Shown in pieces: positions 33,908 through 57,665 of a stretch of 64,000 nt of DNA. Location of the stretch: contig NC_086362.1 in assembly GCF_036324505.1 (NCBI RefSeq), forward strand, positions 6,197,043 to 6,261,042, read 5' to 3'. The notes below the pieces were generated by a model. The model did not search any database. It was not told where the DNA came from and worked only from the letters and a program-made list of their open reading frames with translations. This DNA comes from Eleginops maclovinus (lineage: Eukaryota > Chordata > Actinopteri > Perciformes > Eleginopidae). How positions within the stretch are numbered: the stretch's first letter is position 1; every line of letters starts with the position of its first letter. Made by a program: the position numbers and the translations under genes.

Positions 33908-36900
33908 CACTAAAACAAGCACAATATAAATGTAGTGACAATAAAGTAAGATTTAGACTGTATCTTTAGTGATGCATCAATAAATAACAACTATTTAATC
34001 ATAGGCTATCTTGTAAGCAGGATACAGTTTTCTAGAGAAGAACGTCAGACGTCAATTCTATTTTAATATGAAGGCGCACCCTGTTCTTATGTCCTGCAGA
34101 ACAGCATTCCAACTCTAAAGCACTCCAACTATGTTAATGTTGAGCGAGGTTCCACCTGCATGTTATATCAAACTAATAAATATAGACGGGATGAAAAGAA
34201 AGAAAAGAAACCATGATTTGCACATTCAAAAATATTAAAGTAAATAAATATAAATAGAGTAAATAATGCAAATACATGATACAATACAGTTAAAGGAAAC
34301 AACAGTAATATTAATCAAAAGCAAAATCTCTCTTTCTTAATTTCCTTATATCTTTTTGAGCAAGTGACGGTTAATGACACCAATATGATTCAGCATGACA
34401 TCAATGTATTAAATAAATGCTGTCTTTATCTTCCATCCTTTTAATAAAACAAGTAAGCAGTTGCAGCATACTGTATTGTTGTATTTAAGGGGACATGAAT
34501 GGAAAGACCAATGAAAATGTCAAACGTATTCCATGACGTTGAAGCTTTTAGCTTCCAAACTACTTTGGTTAGCAATAGCTACAATGTTAGCTTTAGATCT
34601 GATGGTTAATGTTAAGGTTAGTTTATTTATATAGCACATTGTGAATACAGATGAAACACAGTTAAATTACTACATTCAATATGATAGTTTTTAACCTTGT
34701 TGAATGAAAGATTATTATGTTGTGATTATTCAAGTATTCCAACTTCTTTTTATCTGCGTAAATTGTTATTTGTTTCAATTTACAGATGAGTATTTGGTTT
34801 ATGAACAAAAGATTACACAGGTAGTTTACAATTACATAAACATTTTCTCAACACAGGCAGGATGTGTTTGATATATTGCCATTTCTATGACACTGTTGTG
34901 ATTTGTTGTTTTTGGGAAATAACACAACAGGGTTTGAACGCTCTCAAACATCTTGGCTACACTGAGGTGATCTATCCAACATTGATGCACTACACAATTG
35001 AACCAGCTAAACCGGCCTAATAATATAACCTCTTTAAACATTTTTCTAAAAAGTGAATGCTTATAATAACATTAGTCATAATAATAATAGTCATACTAAT
35101 AATACTAATTATTCTACTACTAATCAATCACATATTTTAGATAAGTGGTGATGGAGATCTAACTGAGGTTCATGATAGGGTGTATCAGCACATCTTTGAC
35201 AATCGTTTTCTTTATATAGCACTGTCAGGTTTAAGTGCAGTGATTAAACATTTACAGAACAATGAATATGTGTTGTATGATGAATACAACTGAATAACAC
35301 ACAAACCAAGCAACACAAACAAGGTCAATCAATAAAAAAAAACCTCTTGGATACAACATAAACTTAAAGGTCATGGAAGATCAAATATATGTGCTAAAAC
35401 AATCAGGCATAATATACATTTAAAGAGAATAAAGTTACAGTTAGACACAAAAAAAACGCAATATTAATAGGACATATTTATTGATTCAATAATGACCAAG
35501 AATACATTGTTTATTGTAGGCCTTCTTGTAAAAGGAAATTTTACAAAGATTGTCAGGCATCAATTGTTTTCACGGTATGAAGGCGCACCCTGTTCCTTTG
35601 TCCTGCATAACAGCTATTTCATTCCGTCTATGTGAACGTTGAACGAAGTTAAGCTTACGTGACAGTCCGTCATAACAAAGTAGTAAATATAAAACAGACA
35701 ACAGGAAACCAATTAAATAAACATGATATGCTAACAAATTAAACACACATTATATATAATCTGAATAAATAATGCAAAGAAATAAAATAGAGGTAAAGTA
35801 AAAACCTGTTGATGTTGCATTTCCTTGTATCCTTCTGAGTAAGTGTCTGTTCACGATATCGATAAGATCCAGCATGGAATCAGTGTCTTTGTAAATTGCT
35901 AAATATCAACCTGTGTGTTTTTTCCAACCTTATTGTCAAAAGTTGTTATTGCACTTTAATACCTGTTTCATCATGACACTTGCCAAACATTTAAATATAA
36001 ATGTGGTGTAAATACTTGTCTTTAGCATTTTCTTTTTTAATGCTAAATCATTTCTCAAAAATAATTCAGTTTATCTTCTTTATATTTTTTAACTACTTAT
36101 CATTTTCTTGGATTGTTTATGTTCGCACCAGCAGACACCAAATCAAATTCCTCAAGTAAGCTTGTTTCTGAAAAGTACGAAAGTCTGATTGAAAACTAGT
36201 AGGGAGGTTACATCTGGAAATTCTTCGTGAGTATATCAAATTGTCTTCAGTACTTCTTAGCTAACTTTTACTGAGTAAAGACACTTTTAGAGTGGACTCT
36301 GTGTGGAATATACCAGGAAGGAATCATTGTTAGTTTAATTTATTGATCGAGTTAATATCCCCATATGCCTGTTCAAAAACAACAACGGGAAAATGAAGAC
36401 CTTGATCTTTATGGGTTTAGTTGAGTAGTAGTATAGACAGTGTGTGATTTGAACGGCTTCCTGTGGAGCTGCACTAAGCATGCCATAGGAAAAAAAAGGT
36501 CTAGGAGAATTGTCAAACCCACAAGTCACACCTGTGAAACAATGCAACTAAAACCGTATGGACCTTTAAAGCGATAACCTCCCCCGTGTGGAGCCTGGTC
36601 TGCTTCTGCTTTAGATTAAAAAAAAAAAAAGCATGTTGATTAAGTTTCTGTCTTTTAAAATGGACTGTTTTGTTTGCTTTTCAGATTCAGAGTAACGAAG
36701 ATGATGGTCTGCCGCAAAACAATTCCAGAGTCTAATTTTTATTTTTGTATAAATACTTCTTTCTTTTTTTCTGTTCTATTTTAAAGTTTAATAACAGGAT
36801 GGATAGCTTTTGTGTTTAATGACATCTTTGGCTAGTAGTCCCCTTGTGAAGTGTTTGCCTTGCACCTCCTATTGATTAACCTGTCAATGAAATAGTGTTG

Positions 36901-37640
36901 TACTGTATGCACTAATAACATTTTGTTGCACAACAACTTTAAACGGATTTTCTTTATCTCACTGAATGCTTTTAAATCAAAATTGAAAGGTGTTAACATG
37001 TCAGTGTCTTTTCATGTGCCTGGTCACAAAGCTGAATCCTACCCCTCTGCATGTTTTATGGTTCTTTTGTTAATATAAGTCTCCTTTTGTGTGTTTTCTG
37101 CTTATTTCATTGTCTTTGTATTTGTGCTATGGCCTATGCTAAAAGATGTAATTGTAATGGGATTTTCCTGGTTAAATAAAACCGCCTCAAAAGACAATAA
37201 TGCAGAGATGATAAACCTGATGATATATTATACATATTGACATTTGTTCAATTATATTGCGCCGTTCTGTTGAACAAACTGCAATAAAAAAAAGCACAAA
37301 GTTAAGATGTAAACAAAATATGTGACATTGCGTATAAGCTGTTCTGTTCGGTCCAATTATGATCAAGGTGATGATGTTCATGCATCACTACAAGTTGAGT
37401 TACACTTCTAACCACTTTAAGGACATCATTATTTGTTCCGTGTAATGTGTCTCCCCCTGCTGGTGGTAGTTGTGAAAACTATTAAATAACACGTGTTATG
37501 AATATTTTATTTCACAGGTAGCGTCTCAGTTAGTTTTATTTCATTAAATGAGATAAGCGTTCTTGGCATATCCATTGTTCTGTGTAGCCTTATTTTCATA
37601 AATAAAATAAAACGGAAATAATAATGAGATATAAATACAT
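33908..37640. other. Non-coding region with a diverged internal duplication
   Basis: No gene recognised. About 33870-34420 and 35370-35900 are diverged copies: both contain TGAAGGCGCACCCTGTTC, followed by TTGTCCTGCA or its variant, and share order along roughly 500 bases. Short frames here are composed of AT-rich random sequence. Confidence 0.6.
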
Positions 37641-37644
37641 TTTC

Positions 37645-38225
37645 ATCTTAACAGATGTATCTTGTAGCTAAACTATTATGTTCAATACTTGAGGTCAAGG
37701 CTCTGTGCGGGCCAACACCAAACTCATCCAACCATGCCTTTGCTTTGTACACTGGGGCACTGTCAAGTTGGAACAGAACAGGGCCATCCCAAAACTGTTT
37801 CCACAACGTTGGAAGCATAGAATTGTCCAGAATGACTTGATAATAAGAAGCATTAAGAATCCCCTTCGCTGGAACTAAGGGGCCGAGGCCAACCCCTGAA
37901 AAACATCCCATAGCATTATCCCCCCTTCACCAAACTTTACAGTTGGCACAATGCAGTCAGGCAGGTAACGTTCTCCTGGCATTCACCAAAACCAGACTCG
38001 TCCACCACACTGCCAGATAGAGAAGCGTGATTGGGCCCTCCACAGAACACGCTTCCACTGCTTGGTGATGTAAGACTTGCATGCAGCTGCTCAGCCATGA
38101 AAACCCATGCCATGAAGCTCCTGGCACAGTATTGGTGCTGATATCAGTGCCAGAGCTGGTTTAAATGTTGTTTGGCAGTGTCTCAGTCTTAGACATGTCT
38201 GAATACATTCACCTGATGTGTATCT
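37645..38225 (-). pseudogene. Tc1-like transposase relic
   Basis: The minus frame 37648-37911 contains [35 protein letters not shown] and VLFQLDSAPVYKAKAWLDEF, recognisable as the central Tc1/mariner DDE region. In Tc1 relatives the motif is closer to FQxDxAPxHKA. The upstream part continues in other frames to about 38220. The final glutamate region is lost. Confidence 0.8.
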
Positions 38226-39062
38226 GTAGCTTCAATGGCACTGTGATTTATATTGTAAATCAGAGTACAGAGTACAGACTCTGTCGGGGGAGAGGGCGCG
38301 TTGGTCATGGTTTGGAATGAGAGAAAACAGGACAGAGTAACACGGCGAATATCGCTCATATATATATTTTTTGGAAGACCTTAGTTAAGGCAGCAGGCGT
38401 GCGTTGCTTAGGCGGCCGCCTAAGCTGTAAAGTGCTGTGGGAAACCCTGCCTTAGTTAATGCACACAACAAGCAGACAGATGAGACTATTTATTATGAAT
38501 TGAAACAAGGGCAATTGTGAATCGACACAAAGCCATTTGCTTTCTTTGAATAATTGAATAATAATATTGAGAACAGCAGATTTGGAAAGAAGGTTTTTAG
38601 AAATATTGAGACAGTGTTTGATTATTTGTGATTATCGTCATTGCCTTTAGTGAAAACATCATCAATACATTGAGTTACAGGGTCTTTGTATCTTGAGATG
38701 CTACAAACTTAATATAACATACAATATATATATATATATATATATAAACACATTTTATTGTGTTCCGTTCATCAACAAGACCTTGCATTTCTTACTCAAG
38801 GAAAGCTCCCAGAATACACATATGTATGATAATAGAAAAACATAGACATAATAAAAATTACTGGATAATAATACTCATGATATCTGCACAATAAAATTAC
38901 ACTTTGTTTTGACACGGCAACATTTTATGTTTGATGTGTCTGATATACAGGTTTTCAACCGTCGGCAATTTTTTTAAAGATTCAATAACAGTGATGAGTG
39001 TTTTCCATGTCAGTTATGTTAGGCTTTCTGTAAATGTATTTCACCTGGACATACACCCTGCA
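38226..39062. other. Downstream flank of gene C
   Basis: No coding frame. About 38750-38890 is homologous to the flanks after gene B and near 30780. A GC-rich palindrome (CTTAGGCGGCCGCCTAAG) lies at about 38408-38425, and a (TA)n tract at about 38728-38746. Confidence 0.55.
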
Positions 39063-50985
<11,923 letters not shown>

Positions 50986-51772
50986 TACGTCTGCAATTCA
51001 ACCTATACATTTGAAAGCACACTGATTTACTCATGAAAGAAGCATTTTAATATTTTTTTCTGCTTTTTGGAGACTTTTCTGTCGCCTTATAGACAAAGAC
51101 AGTTAAAATGCCACCAAAAAGTTTTAGTTTGTGTGAGATTATATTGAGATGGATTTTGTAATAGGCACTGTTTTTTGTAATAGCCACCTTTCATTTTCCT
51201 AAAGTTGTTGAAGTAGTAATTCATGAGCAAAGAGAGCAGATTTATCAATTTATCATCTTGTAAATTGCACTCATCATTTGTGTGTTATTGATATTTGCGA
51301 CCATCTTGACCAGATCAACAACTTCAAACACATTTTATTTTAATTTATTTCATCTGGTAAAAGAAAGTTGTATGAAGAATGCTTTTATATTTTCTTTAAC
51401 ACAATATGAATAGTTTCACCAAAAGTGATATAAAGTCATTATGTTAAAGTTTGCAAACAAAGACTACAAGGAAAATGTATCACAGAAATAAATCCTTCTA
51501 GTTATTTAACTACATTTTACCGAACAGTTTTCATTCCTGTAGGAGCAGTCTCTGCAGGGAACGTGTAAGCATAGAAAGTATTTTACAGATAAAATGAAGG
51601 TATGTATTCTATTTATTTGGCTAAAACAGAACATGTTCCTACAACCAACTGTTGGGTCAAGTATTTACAAATACAAGGTCAGAACATGGATATAAATAGA
51701 AAATACATGTCTAATGAATTTACATGTAAACTGAAATGGAAACTACCCTTTCAAACATTCCATCACCTACAG
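50986..51772. other. Upstream of gene C coding start
   Basis: A splice acceptor (CAG at about 50988-50990, minus strand) just before the ATG suggests an upstream non-coding exon. No coding frame is seen. Confidence 0.4.
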
Positions 51773-52310
51773 CAGGGGTGTCCAAACTTGTTCCACTTTG
51801 GGCCACACATAGAAAAACATACGAAGGGATGGGCCACTCAGTAGAGGTGAGGTACATAGTTCGTAAGTTAATTGATAAGTTATCAAAACAATCAAATGCA
51901 GGTATCAGAAATCAAAGGTTTACATTGAGTTTAATTTATTTTGTGACAAGTGTTGGCAGTTCATTCCTTAAAACACAAGACTCAGGTTGCTTATAATAAG
52001 GGGGAATATGAAGGGTACATGTCACATGTGTTTTGCAAATAAGTTATTGGGTTTTTTTTTATTAACCAAGATTTGTTAGAAAAAGGTTTTCAAATTTAAT
52101 TGACGGATTTTATTTGAAAAGTTGGCTTATTACTCATGAATACTACTGTGTAATATATGTTTACATATGTATTTCATAAGTACAATATAAGGAATGCACA
52201 AGTTTCATGTGTGGGCCATATTCCATTATACTTTTAAATTAGCTGAGGGCTGATTCAAAATGGACAATGGGCTGCATTTGGCCCCCGGGCCGTAGTTTGG
52301 ATCCCCCTCA
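51773..52310. mobile_element. hAT-type MITE remnant
   Basis: Left end CAGGGGTGTCCAAACTTGTT and TTTGGGCCACAC. Right end TTTGGCCCCCGGGCCGTAGT followed by TTGGATCCCCC, an imperfect inverse of the left end. Such 'GTGTCCAAACT...GGCC' termini are common in fish hAT MITEs. The target-site duplication was not resolved. Confidence 0.6.
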
Positions 52311-52565
52311 CTTACAGTGTTAAAGCCCTACTGACTCGCAACAAGCAGACCCAGACTTCTGACCTCTCTGCGGAGAGGACAAACAAGTAACCGATACGTT
52401 TTTACATTGTTTTTTTCATCATAGCCAAATACGATCTCTTGCAATAAGATTTCTTAAAGAACACTGAAAAAAATCAAATGCAATCAAAAATACATAATAG
52501 TGAAGAATATTTTACAATTGAAAATATTGCTAATAGAGAATATGAAAAACAATAATGTACTTACC

Positions 52566-52760
52566 CCAAGCAACAATCACAATTTATAAATAATGCTTTT
52601 TAGATTTGGAATATTTTAAAAGTTATTCAGAGGCTCCTTCTGTACTCCTGTTTGTTCTCTAGTGCATTTCTCTGGTGATGCCACCTGTGTCTTAAGGTCT
52701 TATATGGCTGTGAAGTATAAGGAAGTATTGTCACATGAGGGAAAAAAAACAAGATATAAG
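52566..52760 (-). other. Possible non-coding first exon of gene C (3' border 52565)
   Basis: A GTAAGTACA donor on the minus strand starts at 52564, in the same context as upstream of gene A (10372) and at 62508. An intron of about 1.57 kb would connect it to the acceptor before the gene C ATG. The upstream edge is unknown. Confidence 0.3.
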
Positions 52761-54270
52761 AAAAAACTAACTGCTTAGAGATATTCAGGTTTAGTGTCAT
52801 TTTCATTGTTCATCACTAAACATCTGGAGATAGGTTTGTTGTTTATGCATTCCAGACAGATTTAGTAACAGGAAGTTATTATCTTGCACCCTGAAGATGT
52901 AGAGCTGCGATGCCCATAATGCGTCTTAATCACATACTTTTCGTACGTTGTTTTTGATGTAAAATACTGTATACAAAAAATATATTCAGAAAATGCAAAG
53001 ATTGCAGGGTAACATTAGTGCACCAAGCCAACATCTTATCTTGCCCACTACACTAAGATCATTCAGATATGTTTAACAGACTTTGTATATTTGTTTCATT
53101 ATCCAATAAGCAGGCACAAGCTTTTTGTGACGTTTGGGTATTATAGACTACAACAAGAGAGAGAGAGACAACCAAATTGTGTCAAAGAACAACACAATAT
53201 CTTTAGACATGAAAGGTTATGTATTGGTTTAGTCATGATCAAAACACCTCGACCCATTTTGCATAACGAATTAGGGCTTGTAGTATCTCACTGATGGTAG
53301 CTCAGCGACAGTATTGTTTAGAATGAAGATTTCAAGCATTCAGGTTCTAATTCACACTTCTTTTGTCAATGTGGGAATCTGCTAATTAGAAAGAGAAAGA
53401 CAATTTACTACAACGAACAGCTGCACCTACAGTATTTAAAAAAAAAAATCCACCCAGGAACTGTGAATGCATTGGGCAACCAGAAAGCATATTGCCTGAA
53501 CATGTGAAATAGTAACTCTCACGGGATGTTTCATGGGATGTTATTTGTTAAGGTAGAAAAAACATATTTTTTTTCAGAGAAACTTAACTATCAGAAAATG
53601 GTTGCAGCAGTTACTGTTTTTCCAGGTGGTAGTTTAAGTTGATGAATTCAGTGATATGGGCGTTCAGAGCTGTTGTTAAATGTGCCTACGGTTACATTTG
53701 AATCCTCTGTCTCTGCTTTGTCTTTGAGTAACTGCTAACATGTGATCAGATAGAGGTCTCCATGGGATGCTTGTTGGCATGCTGTTATCTGTGATGCGGT
53801 AGGACTGAGGCATTGTCCCTGTGGCATTAACAAATATGTCAGTGTGTGAAAAGTGTGTAATTCCCAAGGTTGTAGATCTAAGTTAATGCAATGATGCCTA
53901 AGTGGATGCCTCACTGGAGCCCACTGCATTCACCCCTATTTGAATTTGGTACAGATGAGCCAAAACCTTTGCTGGACTCGGTTGTAGTCAGTAGCAAATA
54001 TGGTGAAATAATTTGTGTAGAGTTGAGTTGTGCGGCTGTCACAGACCGGACACATTAGGAACCAATTTGAAAGCACCAGACCCAAACAATAATTTGAATT
54101 AAACTCCACCCATAAGAGAAGTGTGAGACTCCTAAAGACTGTAAAATAGGATATCTTGCGGTTATGTCCGGTGACGGACCGGTTTGGGCAGGTTCATGGA
54201 GAACAGCCACAGGTGTCACATGAGAAACAGTAGCTTTTACTGATAGTGCCTGTACTTACATGTTGACTTT
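52761..54270. other. Non-coding, no gene seen
   Basis: Short frames only, none with a recognisable domain. A fragment at about 53290-53310 (GATGGTAGCTCAGCGACAG) resembles a tRNA-type A box but is isolated. Confidence 0.55.
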
Positions 54271-54274
54271 GCTC

Positions 54275-54810
54275 TGTTGGATTTGATGTTCCCTCTTAAT
54301 CTCATTAAGAAGAAGCCCATTAAGGCGATTGAGTGGCCTAGCCAGTGTCAGGACCTTCATCCCATAGAAAATCTGTGGAGCGAGTTGCCAAGCATCAGCC
54401 TCCAAACTTAAGGATTTTGAGAGAATCTGCAGAAAGGAGAGGTCCAAAATCCCTCCCCAGATGTGAGCAAACCTGGTGACCAACTACAAGAAATATCTGA
54501 CCTCTGTGCTGTCCAACAAGGCTTTCTCCACCATAATTATAAATAATTATTTGATCCCCTTGCAAAACATGACTTAGTACTTAAGTCATGTTTTGCAAGG
54601 TGATCAAATAATTATTTCCCACAATTAAACTCAAAACAATTTAGTATCTTTTTTTTTTAATGTACATTTCTGCATTTTGTTTTGATATTCTGTCATTCAC
54701 TGTTAAAATAAACCTACCATTAAAAGTATAGAAGGTTCAGTTCTTTGTAAGTGGGCAAACTAACAAAATTGACAGGGATCATATACTTGTTTATTCCTTC
54801 ACTGTATGTA
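54275..54810 (+). pseudogene. Tc1-like element, 3' half
   Basis: Plus-strand translation gives [19 protein letters not shown], a degraded form of the Tc1 DxNPIENLW motif, with stops soon after. The following DNA (GATCAAATAATTATTTCCC, then a 3'-UTR-like part ending AACAAAATTGACAGGGATCA and TATACTTG) matches the usual right end of this Tc1 family. The 5' half is missing. Confidence 0.75.
54541..54617. repeat. Long near-perfect hairpin
   Basis: The arms 54541-54576 and 54582-54617 are inverse complements with one mismatch, separated by five bases (GTACT). The right arm is the normal Tc1 3' sequence; the left arm is its inverse copy. Confidence 0.92.
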
Positions 54811-55644
54811 ACACAGACTGTACAGACTTGGTAAAAATGGGGTTGCTTTGGAATTGGGCAAGGTGGTTTTTACAAAATAAAACTGGAAACCAAAAAACAT
54901 AAACCATGACCTTTGAGTACACCTCCTCTAGCTCACCGCGCTATCCCCACTTCACGCCTTGTGACCTTGGGTGCTATGGCTTCCAGCTACATCTGACAGT
55001 CTGCCAGAATCACCACATTCAAATCCCACCTCATATCTCACCTGCACAGATTACCCTATACACTATTGTGCTAACCATCCTGTATTCTTAATCTAAATAC
55101 TAAGTACTTGTCTCGTCATACATTTATGCTTTTTAAAATCGCTCATTTAATGTTATCCCTGCTTGTGGTTTAGTTGCTTCTTTGCTGTTTTTATCTTTCT
55201 GAGCCTTTCTTTCATGCATTGTAAGGTCTCCCTGGGTCTCCCGAGCAGTGTCTTCAAATAACATTTATTTAAAAAATGTTGTACTATGAACTTTGTTAAA
55301 ACCCATTTAATTTTAACATCTACCAAGCACACAACAGAAACAGCTGGGATCAAATATTTAGCGCCAAACACTTCCTCCTATTCTACCTTTACTGAACTTA
55401 AAAGAAGAGAAATCTTCTATCTCACAGAACAGAAACAGTACTACCTGCTAGCATGGTCTCCATCAGTCCACTTTTATTGGGATTCCATGGAAGGAATAGA
55501 TACCCAATAGATAATACCTATGACATTGATTTGAATGACAAAACAACATGTCAAAGTAAACATTCCTCAGGGCTGAAAAAAGACATGTTTTGTGATGGTA
55601 GCTTAGTGGTGAGCAGCCCTTTAATCAGATACATGGTGAGAATA
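54811..55644. other. Non-coding, no gene seen
   Basis: No recognisable domain in any frame. Short frames at 55286-55510 and 55453-55719 have no supporting motif. Confidence 0.5.
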
Positions 55645-55825
55645 AAGGCGGCTGTGCCTCAGGGGTTAATGGTTGCCCATTTGTCGGAGGATCAATGGTG
55701 GTCAGGGCAGTCAACATGAGCTTGTGTAAGATACTGAGCCCCAAATTGCTCCTGTATGCGCGGCCAAATAGGACGATGTGATTTTTAAGTTGCTTTGGAT
55801 AAAACCGTCAGCTATATAGATTATA
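55645..55825 (+). mobile_element. tRNA-derived SINE remnant
   Basis: Degenerate A box (GGCTGTGCCTCAGGGGTTAA) and B-box region (GGAGGATCAATGGTGGTCAG), followed by a body with AAGATACTGAGCCCCAAATT and GCTCC and an end TTGCTTTGGATAAAACCGTC. The order matches a common fish tRNA-type SINE. The B box is mutated. Confidence 0.6.
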
Positions 55826-57529
55826 AGAGAAGGAAAAATAGACAGAAATATATACACATGTTTAAGTACTAAAACCTCCTCCGTGTTAGTTCCTGTTACA
55901 GCAGGTGTCTTAAGGAACACGTTCCACTGTGATGAGGCTCAAAGAGTCACAAAGTGAAAACAGCAGTGTCACTGTTAGAGCTGAGGATGAAAGAACATTC
56001 ATTGTTCGCTATATTTATCAGGGGTAATCTTTAGTGAGAACAATTGCTCTCAAATCCCCACAGCCTAGTTGTTGGCAACAGAGCAGGAATACAGCAGCAG
56101 ATTATGGTTTAATACAATATATAGCTATCTTAAAATATGAGAAAAACAACAACTGAAGAGTAAATCCATTGTGGTTACAGGGCAGTATGAGGTGTGCAGC
56201 GGCTAACAGAAGTGTAAAGCAAAAACGTTTCTTTTTACTGTGGTAACAAGTCTCTAAAGTTCATATGGCAGCATGGATCCTACATGGGATTTGTCACTTA
56301 GCTCTTAGCAAACTTAGTAAAATCTGCAGAGATCTGAGCACAGGAGTGGTGTTTTACACTTCCTGAATCTTGCATTTACTATTTTAAGGTAAACATAGGA
56401 TGTTAGTGATACTTTTAATGCATTTATAGATCTGTTGCAAACTACCTAAGATTCTGAAGTGGCAATGATTATTCATGCCAAGTTTCAGATAAATGGAAGA
56501 ATGTTTGAAACTGACAAACAAGACCCGTCACATTCTTTTGTTAACCTCAAACAGATCTACAAGGTAATTCTCATTGTCCTGTGACTGGCCTGGAAAAAGA
56601 AACTTAAAATCTCAGCATTCCGATATGCAACAAGCCTCACAACAGCACATAGCTGCCTTTCTTGTGTGCCCCTTATCATATCATCTAGCATGCAGGCTGA
56701 CGACTGCGACACAGCCACACCTAAGATGTACCTTTATTTATCATCGTGGCGAAATTCAAGTTTTTATGCAGCAACAGAGACGAGGGAAAACAGTACAGAT
56801 ACACACAGGGATATGAAACACACATTTAAATTTTAAATTTTAAATGAGAAATTCTAGAAGAAATATATACAGATAAGTAACAAAAATATTGTTAACATAT
56901 ACACATGTATGTGTGCAGAAAGGAAAAGGTCAAAGTTATTGCGCACCTACAGGCATTGTATGTCTCGATAATATAGGGTACACTTCCTAACTATGTGCAC
57001 TATAACAGAATAAGAACAAATGTACATTTAGAATGTATAGGTCCATAACAGAATGTATAGCAGTGGAAATAATAATGATAGGGTCCATGTTTAAAAGTGT
57101 TACAGTGCAAGTTAGCTTAAATGTACAGTATTCATTTAAAAAAAGGAGCTATATTGTGAAAGTAAACTGGGATTGTTTATTCTAATATGTTACAATGTTA
57201 GGCAATTGTAGGCCTATGGTATATTGATGTTCTATCCTTACATTTGAGCTATAAAACCTGGATGGCACAAGAAAACACGGAAAGCAAGGAATCCAGGAAC
57301 AGAAACAAGATGCATTCAAGGAAGAACAATACCAGTTAGTGCAATGAATAAAAAAAAACCCAAGCAGAACGGCAACTAGGGAAACATTGAAGACAAACGG
57401 ACAAGAAAAACCTGGAAAAGACAGGCAAAAATCCAAGCCTCAAGGATCCTTCTTATGTTTTATTTATTATATTGTATTATATTTGTAGGCTATTATACAT
57501 TTTTACATTTTGATGAGAATCCTGCCCTG
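55826..57529. other. Non-coding, no gene seen
   Basis: AT-rich sequence without a recognisable gene or repeat family. Confidence 0.5.
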
Positions 57530-57665
57530 TCCACCCATTCATTCATCTTCTTCTGCTTATCCACGGTTGGCTCTTTGAGGAAGCAGTTCAAACCGATGGC
57601 GACATAAACCAGTTCTGGCTGGAGGAAATCCAAGGGCGCTCCCAGGCCAAGGTGGAGATATGATT
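57530..57665 (-). mobile_element. LINE 3' end remnant
   Basis: On the minus strand GGCCTGGGAGCGCCCTTGGA leads to GTGGATAAGCAGAAGAAGAT and GAATGAATGGGTGG. This is the usual last part of ORF2, 3' UTR and ATGG-type tail of a fish LINE, likely the family whose endonuclease is at 33257-33862. Confidence 0.65.

Noticed and set aside
38408..38425. GC-rich palindrome as a regulatory site
   Set aside because: Perfect but isolated, with no neighbouring motif or gene context to suggest a function.
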